NCBI GenBank assembly: GCA_964035545.1
Contig: OZ037768.1
Location: forward strand, 19,571,700 to 19,635,699
Direction: 5' to 3'
DNA length: 64,000 nucleotides
Origin: Bugula neritina
Taxonomy: Eukaryota; Bryozoa; Gymnolaemata; Cheilostomatida; Bugulidae
Below are positions 11,801-23,800 of the stretch, in pieces (positions within the stretch are counted from its first letter, which is position 1; each line of letters opens with the position of its first letter). The position numbers were made by a program, and so were the translations under genes. A model generated the notes under the pieces. The model did not search any database. It had not been told where the DNA came from and saw only the letters and a list, made by a program, of their open reading frames with translations.

Positions 11801-14800
11801 ATACAGATCCATGTGTATTCTCCAATGGTGGATGCAGTCACATATGCTCTAGTGACCCGGACACATACGAAGTGACATGCTCTTGTCGAGAAGGCTATGA
11901 GCTGGATGACACTGGTCGCAGGTGTCAGTTAAATCGAGTGGAGTGTCAGGATCCTGTCAGACAAGTGTATGACATCATCACAAAGAAGTGTGTTGGTTAG
12001 TTGATGAATAATAGCTTGTTATGTGATATGATTATGTCTATTAGTAGTGGGAGGATGAGTAGATAACTCCAAGTAAATCTCATATGCTAGGTAAGGCTAG
12101 TAAACATTATACTTATCTCTTTCGCTATATGACAGTATTAAAGCTATGTCGAGCAAACTGTGATAGAGTTAAAAACTGTCTTGTGATATTGAGCTTGGTC
12201 ACATGGTTTTATAAACAAGGAGTCAGATAATATAGTTCTAGTAGCAAACCCGGTTTACTTGGTAATAAAACTTAATGTTAGTTTTTGTTTCTTGATATTG
12301 AGTTTAAAGAAGAGAGAAAAAAACTTTAGGTTTTAAACAGAATAACGAGGTCGACATGGCTCTACGACACAATAGTTGAGGCCCACAAGCTATGAATGGT
12401 TAATAGTCTGTAAGAGTAATTTTTGTTGACTAACATGTCTTTCATGTTGCAAATTTCTATTTCACTACGAGTTATTTTATTTCAGATAAATGCCAGCAGG
12501 TAAAGTGTGAACACACATGTATTGTGAATACAGTATTGGGATTGGCTGAGTGCCATTGTTACGATGGCTATGAGCTGGCGAGTGACAAAGCCCAGTGTAC
12601 AGGTAAAACTATAGTAGTGTACTATTAGTGTAGCTGCTGTAGTTAATTTAGCAGAGTGTATGTACGTGCCATAGTGCTGTAGTTCTATTCTATATTAATA
12701 TGATCTAGTGTTGTGTTGCAGAGTTAAATAGTGTAGCTATTGTAGTGCAGTGTAGGGTAGTATAGTGTAGTGTAGTATAGTGTAGTGTAGTGCAGTGCAG
12801 TGCAGTGCAGTGCAGTGCAGTGCAGTGCAGTGCAGTGCAGTGCAGTGCAGTGCAGTGCAGTGCAGTGCAGTGCAGTGCAGTGCAGTGCAGTGCAGTGCAG
12901 TGCAGTGCAGTGCAGTGCAGTGCAGTGCAGTGCAGTGCAGTGCAGTGCAGTGCAGTGCAGTGTAGTGCATTGCAGTGAATAGTAGTGTAGTATAGTGTAA
13001 TGTAGTGTAGTGCAATGTAGGGTATGTAGTGTTGTGTAGTGTAGCACATTATGCATTACATAAATAAGTATATATTATTAAAAATTTTATTGCCAACGTT
13101 ATGTTTGATCTAGTCCACATGGCAACATTCTGCATGTCATTTATTTTACCAGATACTGATGAATGTGCTACTAACAATGGAAATTGTGCTGAAAGGTGCA
13201 CCAACAGCATTGGCAGCTATGAGTGTAGCTGCATCAGAGGAGAGCTGGATACTAATAGACACACTTGCACAGGTTTGTCATGGTGTGATATGATAAGTGT
13301 CAAAGCTGTCTGCTCATGCTCTGACAAGTGTCAAAGTTGTCTGCTCATGCTCTAATATTTTAACTAACTTTTGTGTTTATAACTTTTTCAAAATAATTAC
13401 CGACTTTCATTTTATCCATTGCTCACTGGTGCGAAATATAGCCTACCTTTTTTATAGCAATATATGATAGAATTAGTCTTTGCTTGACGTTTTTTTTAAA
13501 AAGAATTGTGATGGCCATGTAATAGCATATTGGTGACACTACTTCAGCTATTAAGATTACAAAAATTAAATCAGTTTGCTTGAGACACTTAAATCACTAC
13601 TTACTAAAATGTTTATTCTAGAGTTTTTTAGCTCAATTCGTGGTATAAAAATGTTTAAAAAACACTAAATACTTGAAACTGTGTGAATTTTTTTACAATT
13701 TAATCAAATAATATTTTCAACTTAAAAGTTTGAAGTTACACTATGTGTACCCAGCTTTATACATTGTGGCAAAAGGCCATCAAAGACTAACCTCATCCGC
13801 AGACTTGCAGCTGGTCAACTTAAATTCTTAAATGTCACAATTATGAGTGATTGCTTTAATTCAACTTTCAATAATTTTAATTTAATTTAGTCTGTTATGA
13901 ATCAAAAATAAAATATATACTTTATATAGTTGACTTTTTAATACAATATAAAAGAATTCAGTTTCTATACACAATCACCAGTTTTGGTGTACTTTCTGTT
14001 ACAATTTTGCTTTGGTAGTTATCAACCCTTGTGCAAGTGAAAATAATGGAGGATGCAATCATATATGCAGACATTTAGCCCACAAGAGCTCCTTGTGTCT
14101 GTGTTATGATGGATACGTGCTGACAGAGGATCAGCAAACCTGCATCAGTAAGTTGAGTTCCCAACAGTTCCTGACTTACTTAAACAGCTTGCAATAAGAA
14201 GAGCCCAGGCTAAAATCTTAGCTGTTCTCATTTGGTTTATGTCTGCATTCTGTTTAGCACTTTACTTATAGCGTAGTTAGTATTGTATAGTCTGTTCATA
14301 GAATACTTGTGTATCTTGATAATTGTACACATAGCACTACTACGTGCCTTCAGGTAAATGTATGGTAGACAATGGTGGCTGTGGACAGGCTATGTGTAAC
14401 CTCACTTCTACTGGAGTTGTGACTTGCTCTTGTCCCAGTGACTCTATCATGCTCAACAGTGGGACGGCATGTGCCCCACCCTGTCTTCATCCAGGCTATG
14501 AACTAGATATGGATGCCGGAGTGTGCAGAAGTGAGTTCTCTATAACCTAATACTGTATAAGAATAAACTACCAGCTCTATAACATCTAGTAGTACTACAA
14601 GCTAAAAATGAAAGCTCCAGCTCTCATAAACACTGCACGTCAACAGCTTAGTGATCAAATAAAATAGCTTTCAGATATTGATCATATGCTGAAGCATTAC
14701 TTCAAACTTTGCAAGATGTGATTTACGGGGCTTCGGCTTACATCAATGAGAAAGACTGTATATTGGATGTATACTACATATACTATTAAACCTGATGTAT

Positions 14801-17800
14801 CTTAATGTATTTTTAGGTTTATGTTCAACTCCCAGCAACGGAGGATGTTCAGATGGCTGTGACATCACACCATTTGGAGTTCGCTGCTCGTGTCCCATTG
14901 GGTTAGAGCTGATGACCACCGGGCAATGCAGTAGGTATTTCTGTTATGTTACTCACTGTTCTGTTGGAAGCTACCACAGTGTATTCAGTGATTATGGTGT
15001 TGTAGTTGCTGGTATTACATTGTAGCAGGTTGTTGTTATATAGCATCCCGTGGTTATAACGTTGTAGTTATTATTTTACAGTTGATTGTCCTGAAGGCTA
15101 CAGGTTGAAGGATGATGTTTGTAAAGGTATTCTATATAATATACTTTACGTTACATTATATGACCTCCACTGTTATGGCTGTTTTTGTAGCTGTTTAATG
15201 CATATCCACTACATCATATGATTTTACTGTTTAGCTGAAATCATTTATAGAAATGCACATAATTATGTTGATATTGTGTTATATTATTCTGTAAAAAATA
15301 TGGTGTACTACTCACAAGCTGTAGCTATTCCTGTCATATATTTCATTTTTAAATTGCCAAATATGCCTGCATTTTAAACAAATTATTCAACAAAGCTGTA
15401 TTTTGCTTCTACAACATCTTCAATGTTTGATGTGTTCAGAAAGTGCTTTTACGTTGCTCTATGGTAGAATGACTTTTCAGTAGTCTTTGATTTAAATTAT
15501 CTGGTTATTTTTGCGAGTTTATTAATTTATTCACTTATGAGAATGTTATTAGGAACTATGGTTATTTCATTTATTAAAAAGTTTTTGCATGCCATTTTAA
15601 GCTACCAACATAAAGGCTGGGTGGCATTTGAAATGTACCAGTATCATACATTATTGCCATCTGTATATTGCCAGTTCTTTATGTGTTTGTCCAGATATTG
15701 ATGAATGCATAGAAGGCACAGATGGTTGCGAACAGAATTGTACCAACACTGTTGGTGGATTTTTATGTAGCTGTTATATTGGAGAACTTGATACTAATAA
15801 AAAGGATTGTACCAGTATGTATTGTACAGAACTTCATTTGTCACATGTGTTGTGCACATTTTAGGCCACCTAAATTGAAGTTGAATTGTTTTCCTGTTAT
15901 ACATGACCTCTATCTGTGTATTACAGCATCTTTCATGTGTTTGCCCAGAGGTTGACAGGGTGCTGTACCACCATGTGACAAGTATTGTATACTTTTACAG
16001 TATTTTGTAAAGCGGGTTCCATTTTCATTTTTGTTGATGATTTTTTTTTAATCTGTCTGGTAAATGTAATCTCATATTGCAATCAACGTCATGCTACAAT
16101 AAATTACTATAATATTTCAAAAAGAAATTATTGTCATTGAAATTCTTTATTTAGTACTCCTATTGTCTATGCCACTACACTTACTGTATATTAAAATGGC
16201 TAATTTTAGCTTATGTAGCTTTCTGTCAAGGTGCAATTTGTTTTGCTTAATATTTCAATTCTTTTGTTAAATATACAAAGTTACACTCAGTTACACTCAG
16301 ATACTGGCATAGTCATAAAATTTTGTTTAGAGAATAGAAATATGTAAAATTTGTAATTATGTTTCAGTTGTGAATGTTTGTGAGAATGGAAGTAATGGAA
16401 ACTGCTCGCAGCTATGTGTACATGTTGCTCACCAAGACTATCATTGTGACTGTGAAGATGGCTATCAGCTAGACACTGACTACCGAAGTTGTGTCTGTAA
16501 GTATTTCTGCTTTGATGCTGTTTCAGCTCTAAAGCTAATTGTGTCAGTCTGGAAACCAGTTTCACACTGAACATTAGTTCTATAGCTTCTCAGTCAGTAT
16601 GAGTCACACACTATATGAGTCATTCACTATGACTCATATAGTGTGTGACTTATAGAGGTAGGTGCAGTAATGGAGAAATTGAGAAGAGCCTGTGTTCTAG
16701 ATTAAAATGTAGCATATGAAGTCATGTTTTCGCAAAAATTTCAAAGCGTGCTCCAAACCAAAGTTTAAAAATAAAATTAAAGAACTTAGGCCATCTCAAT
16801 TTCTCCACTACTGCTCCTAAATGGAATAATACTCACACTGTATGACTTACATACTATGAGTATATCACTCACACACTATATTAGTCACAGACTGTGAGTA
16901 TCAGATAGTGTTGCACACTTTAGGCATCTTTCACACTGTATGAGTTGACTCCTGAGCAACTATTGCACTCACCTGCTGTGTGTTGTAGCTCTGTGTAGTA
17001 TAAACAATGGTGGATGTGAAGGAACCTGTAATCTGAACCAAGGTCAGGTTACCTGTGGCTGTGCCAGTGGATATGTGCTAGTCAACGGCACCCATTGCAG
17101 AGGTTAGTATTCCCTCTGTACTGTAATACTATGTAACCTTCTGGAACATTCTATAATGTGTCACTTTATTGGGGTATCATAGTAATAGAATGGACTACTT
17201 TTTATTTTCAAGTTAAATGTGAAAGTGCTTTGTCAGCCACTAGAGCTGTCCCGATGTCTACATATTAACTGGCATGCATTGCATTGGTAACTTTCTGTAT
17301 TATATTTTCTAGCTCTCCTTTACTTGTTAGTTGTTGCTGTCAGTATTAGTTGACCTAGGTTGTTAGTTTCATGTGTTTTCCTCCTACTCTTTATATTTTT
17401 TTCTGAAATTAATCTCTTCAGATTTCCTCTTTCCCTCTTGTCTGGAAGCATTACATGATGATTTTTCCACATCTCAAGATATCTCAGTCTTATGTAGTCA
17501 TACTTTTTTATCGGATTTCTAAGGTTTTTGTTTCTTATTCTGTCTCACACCCTACAAGCACATGCCCATTTGTCAATTTATCAGTGAATAAAACTTGTTT
17601 TTCAAGTCAATTAGGCAGCGATTCGTTTTTTACTGAAACTGATTCGAATTTGTCTCTCTTGTCCAGATATATTTTTGACATATAATACTTAGATTATTTT
17701 CCACTTACTCGTTGCATTTATGTTATACTAGTATTTCACTACTGCTGACTGAATAGACAGCACTGAGTTGTAACCTATAATCTACTTGCTGCAGATATCT

Positions 17801-20800
17801 GTGACAATGACGTGTGTGATCAAGTGTGTAATCATACTGCTCCACTCTCTTCTAACTATGATCCATACGAACCATATGAGTGTTCCTGCTTTCCTGGCTT
17901 CGTCATGTCAAACGATATATGTAAAGGTAAGTTCTTGATAAGAGTTCAAATTTATTTTTAACTAGTATAAAGTTTCTTGACTAAGCAAAAACTGTTGCAG
18001 TATAAAAATTTGTATTTGATTCAAAGTTTGCAAGCATGATAACCATTTTCATTGTAGAGCGTTGCTCAGTGGACAACTATGGGTGTATAAATGGTACTTG
18101 TGTTAACTACTACAATGGGAAGTATGCATGTCAGTGTGATGTGTACAAGGTACTGGATCAAGATGGTTACACCTGTAAAGGTTGGTGTATTCTGTTTGTC
18201 TAATGCTTAGAAAATTAAGATGGTGTTGTTTTATGCTGCTATTTACGATTTTAGGAAAAAATGGCACAGGTAAAAATGGCACAAATAGTAAAGTAGGTAA
18301 AAATGGCACACTGATGTTAAATTTTCCCAAACCCCATCCCCAAAACCCATACCCAAACTCAAAAGCCCTAAACCCTAACTCCAAACCTCTAACTCCCACC
18401 CCAAACCCTAATATTAGAAATGTGCCACTTTTACCTGTGCCATTTTTACTTGTGCCATTTTTACCGGACACCACTATTTATACATACTATCATACTTTCC
18501 ACATTATATTATCATGATGCAGTATACCTGTGTTTCATATTGTTGAAATAGCAAGCATGCATATAATAGTAATTAGAATATTGTGCATATATGATATTAT
18601 AGAGTGAGTATTCATATATAAGAGTTGAGAGTCAGTATGCATATATTAGACAGTATATATCTGTATAAAAAGTTATACATTGAATGTTGAGGTTTATTTT
18701 GTAGATAAAAATGAATGTCTGGACTCTAATGGGCAATGTTCAGACAGATGCTACAACACCGACCCCGGACACAGGTGTGAGTGTGATGAAGGAGAGCTCA
18801 GTCTAAATGGCAAGACGTGTGTTGGTTAGTTACTCATCATATAATCCAATATTCCATATCATTAAGCTACTGGCTTTAGAATTAGTGAAATATAAAATAA
18901 TGATTGTATCACCTTCTAGCTTCCAAGCCTGTTTAGGATTGTGCAAATCATTTCTCTTGTTTAGCTAAAAGTTTGGAGTTAGTTTTTTAACTGTCAGCAG
19001 TGACTTGCATCTGTAGTGTTGAGTTTACCCAGTCGTCTCCGTGGTGTAATGGTTCGCACACATGCTTGCAAGCCAGAGGTCTCGAGTTCGAATCCCAGTG
19101 GGGCAAAACTATTTTACAGCATTCATACTGTAGGATCCACAGTCTGTGAAGTTTCATCTCGCTAATTGTTAAAAGTTCTTCGTACGAATCATCTGCCAAC
19201 TTGTATATCCTTATGTACTGAGCATTGAGCTGCAATGTGTCTAGTGTTAAATTTGCTGTATACCATTTTTAGTGATCAATGTGTGTGAAGACCCGACTAT
19301 GGAGCACTACTGTAGTCATAAATGCGTGCACGTGGCACACAAAAGATACAAATGCCAGTGTTACCCAGGCTATGCGCTTGCTGAGGACGGCCTTACCTGC
19401 ATTAGTATGTTTGCTTTATTTAATCGGTCATGTTATCTGTAATTGTGTGTATTTTCATATATGAAACATAGATTATCAAGTATTCCATCTAGATGCAGTA
19501 TATTTCATGTTAAAGCATGCATATACATTGATTTTAACGAATACTAATAAATGCCCTATAAATGCGTGAAATACTAAAAAGTACAGCAATATTGTGTTGT
19601 GCCATTATAGATAAATGCTACATTGACAATGGTGGCTGTAATCACTACTGTCAGCTTGTAAACAACACAGGAATTGTGTGCTCTTGTAAGGCAGGCTATG
19701 CTCTGCAAGATGATGGAGTCACTTGCACTGGTAAGTTTAGGCTGTATAGTGATGCAAACTCTTAAATTCCCATAAAAATGCCACTAGGATATTACTTACC
19801 ATTTTCTAAGAGCAAGTGTTTTCTCGTGAAATACTCATGTCAAGAGACTATACTGTTTCTTCTTTTAGTAAAATAATTACAGGTATGTTTTTTACATTGA
19901 AATTGGCTGAAATATAACGAATACATTATTATTAGGAAATTATTTAAATTTGCTTTAAAATGTTAGTTACTGCATGGACTATTTTGATTACTTTATAAGT
20001 AGTTTTTGACTTTTTCTGGTTTTATTTATGGGTCAGCATATTTATTGTTTATCTACTTCTAAAAAATCTCACAGCTAGGTCCATATATATGACTGTCGCA
20101 GTTGAACTTGGAGAACTTATAATAGATATTGTCTAGAACGTCACCAGCTAATTTTTTGTCCATGGTAAATTCTTTGTAGACACAGATGAATGCTATGAAG
20201 GCACATCTGGATGTGATAAGCTCTGTAAAAACACTAATGGAAGTTACACCTGTTCGTGTCCTCCAGGGTGGCATCTGAATACAGATGGACATTCTTGCAC
20301 AGGTACTCTGAATGACATGACACCACAGATAGATTGTTTATCTATTGCTAAGTTCTTTGGAATATGATGTTGAGCTTGTGTAGGTGTCCTGTTTTCTAAA
20401 GCTGATAATAAATTGAATGCAGTGTTGTATCCCTTTCTTAAATAAATGAATATTTTCTAAAAGGCTACAAGCTGGTTTGCTGTCTTGGGTAAACTAAGGG
20501 CAACACTTCTGATTTTATTGCAGACGTGGACGTCTGCCATTTAGATAATGGTGGCTGCTCTCACACTTGTGAAGATTTGGTTGGCTTGGCTTACGTTTGC
20601 AAGTGTCCAGTGACCATGACCCTGATGAATGACACAAGGACTTGTATTGGTGAGACATGATATTGCGTTATCACTATGAGCCTATTTCACTATGTTACAG
20701 CCTCCAACACTGCATGAGCTTTTCACAAATATTGAGAGTTTCTCTGTAAATTGCATAGCATTTTCTGCATTTTGAACTGCTTTTCATTTTCACAGCTTCA

Positions 20801-23800
20801 AAGAATTACTATATAAATTAGTAGAGCTTTATATTAGGCTGTAATCACCATAGCTCTCATTTTATGTATATTTAGATAAATGTCAGTTGTACAATGGAGG
20901 CTGCAGTCACAAATGTGATGTGAATGGAATCACTGGCACTGTTTCCTGCTCTTGTAACTCCGGTTATGCGCTGCAAGCAGACTACACTTCATGTCAAGGT
21001 TTGTTGAATAGTTTATATTTAATTATGTTATCTTTTAGACTAATTTCATTCATAGGCTTTAGGATTCACCTTCATTATGGGTTTTCATTTTGATATTGGT
21101 AAAGGTAAGGCGAAAAAATATTATATACAAATGTTATGTGTGAGTTGTTTCCATAAAGATCTTTAAGTATGTTTTTCAACTGCTGTGTACATCATATTTT
21201 TAGCATTTTTTAAACTTTTTAACTTCTTTTCATACACATTATTTGACGTATTAAAAGCTGCAGACGTAGATGTCATCCGTCTGACTTCATGTCTGCTTAC
21301 CACAGTCATCTCACGCTCCTTAAAAACACACATGCAACAAGTGTGATCATAATTGTAGTAATTTTATGTTAGTGACTTACCTTTAAAGCTTAAACTGTAG
21401 ATATTGATGACTGACCTTTAAACTGTAGATATTGATGAGTGCGCCACAGGCACTGCTTCCTGTGACCAGATCTGCATAAACCAAGATGGCGGCTATACAT
21501 GCAAATGTTACTACGGTTACTATGGTTACTACGACTTTGGCTACTGTTCTGGTATGTCTGCCATGTTTGCTGGGTGTAAAAAGTGACGACATCCTGTGAA
21601 TGGGTTTTATCAGCTGGGTGATTCAAGCACTCATTTAATTTTAAAAGAAATTATATGAATATTTTATTTACAACATGCAGGGTTTGTAGCAGTTATAAAT
21701 ATGTTTAATTGCATAAAAATACATATTTGTATTATATTCAATCTCTTAGCGGTTGGTTTGTTGTACTTCCTTCTCTTGTGCAAAACTAAATGCTTTCTCT
21801 AAGTCGGTCTTAAATTTTGATAACAGAGATTTACTTGCGAAAGCACACAACTTAACTGAAAATTTCACGTTCTGACTCAACTTATTTACCAGTGCATTCA
21901 CTTTTTTCTAAGATCGGAAAAGTGTATATTGATCTTTTTATGCAAATATTTTCAATTGTTATCGTTTGTCATTAGCTCACAAATAACAGAAAATTATTTT
22001 GTCTTAGACTTTCATGAAAATAATTATTTTCATTTTAGATATCAATGAATGTGATAACAAAGACAATAACTGCTCTCAACTTTGCCACAACATTGATGGT
22101 GGTTACTATTGTGCATGTGAAGATGGGTACAGATTGTCCACGGACAGTCACACTTGCACAGGTGCTCTACGTGTGCCCACATGCAATACTGCAGTGTCTC
22201 CGTGTTCAAATATAATAATATTTCATATAAATTATATGACTAATAATTATGCAGATTTCTGATACCCTGATTTGATAGACTATTTCACTTCTTATATATG
22301 CTTTTTATTGAAGTTTGCTGCTATTGGTACAATCTGTTTACCTTGTTGATTGAATGACTGATTTTTACTTCCCAAAATGACCGTCACCATAAACCAATAA
22401 TATGTAACTGTAGGGTTTGTTTCCTTTCTGTGGAGACAATTGAAATTTAATTGTTTTGAAATGAAGTTAAAATTTAGAATTCTTATAAATTACGAATATG
22501 TGAAAATATTCTTGCAGATGTAGATGAGTGTGATACGACCGATATGAGCACCAGGGTATGCGACCAGTATTGCACCAATTTACCTGGCTCATATTACTGC
22601 TCGTGTAGAGAAGGCTTCTCCTTGGTAAACGGCAACAACTGCACTGGTCAGTATCATTTCCTGTTTATTGCTTTCTACAACCACTTCCTGTATAGTGATC
22701 TATCAGTCAAATGTAGATAGAAGAATCTCTCTTAGTAAAGTTAACTATTACAGTTAAAAATAACTATATTATGGTACAAATGTAAATCATGTTTATTTAA
22801 GTGCTGGTGACTTTCTTAACATTGGGAAATAATTTATTTCCTTGAATTTAAATCATAAAAAGTCACTCTTATATAATAATACAGTAAACTTTCGGTTTCA
22901 GACATTCTGGAATGTTCAGAGAAGAATGGAGGTTGTGGACATTTCTGTCATGAAATGGTGGGAGCATATCGATGTAGTTGTAGAAGTGGCTACCAGCTGG
23001 ATTCAGACTCCCATGGCTGCAGTGGTGAGAGACTAACTTACTAATGTACAGTTTTCTCTCCATATCTCATGGCTCCATTTCTCATGAAATTCTGTAGGTC
23101 AGAGAAGGGCTTGGACCCTCATTTTGTGGCTTATCTATGTGTTTATTGGGAAAAAAATGGCTAAATTTAACAGATCCTTAAGTTAAGTCTGAAGTTCTAC
23201 TATGTCATGAATTGAGGCTTTGGGAACTGCAGTTTAGTGAGATACGGAGGGAGTACTGTACATTATTCTTTGGTGGTTGACTAGCTGAAGTTGGTTAGGC
23301 TAGCAAAGGAGTAAATTGCTCAGACTTCTCGAGGATCCCACTCAATGTTGCAGATATAAATGAATGCTACAATGAGAACGGAGGCTGTTCACAGACCTGT
23401 ACTAACTCTGATGGTGGTTACTCATGCTCTTGTTCTCACGGAGGCTACAAGCTGAGTGCAGATGGAAAGACTTGTCATGGTATGAGTTCAAGTGAAGCTA
23501 TACAGTATGATATACGATATTTGGAGCTGTGCATTCAGCTCTTGATGCCCTCTTCACATTTTTAACCCTTGCTGTAGTGCTCATTTACCACAAATGTTCA
23601 CTAGTCAATGCCTTGGAAATATTGTATGCTTAACCTTTGACATTTTTCAACCACAGCTGTTGAGAGGCATGATGAAGTGAACACCTTCTGATTGAACTAT
23701 TGTCACACAACTGTACTCATAGAGTCATTGTCATTGCATAAATTTTATACATCCCTATATGCTATTTTAATCAACGAAAGCAAAGCAGTTAAGAGCTTTA

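Noticed and set aside
12705-13056. Five overlapping long open frames on both strands over the TGCAG array
   Set aside because: They arise from a five-base repeat without stops; the peptides are pure repeat and the region is an intron with matching phase-1 exons on each side.
18103-18517. Open frames of 123 (-) and 111 (+) codons over the foldback-like element
   Set aside because: They are translations of the repeat arms and CCCTAA-rich core and overlap the true exon 18 in other frames.
21262-21350. A possible extra EGF exon beginning CAG|ACGTAGATGTC between exons 24 and 25
   Set aside because: It lacks the cysteine spacing and has a stop before a donor; at most a decayed exon copy.
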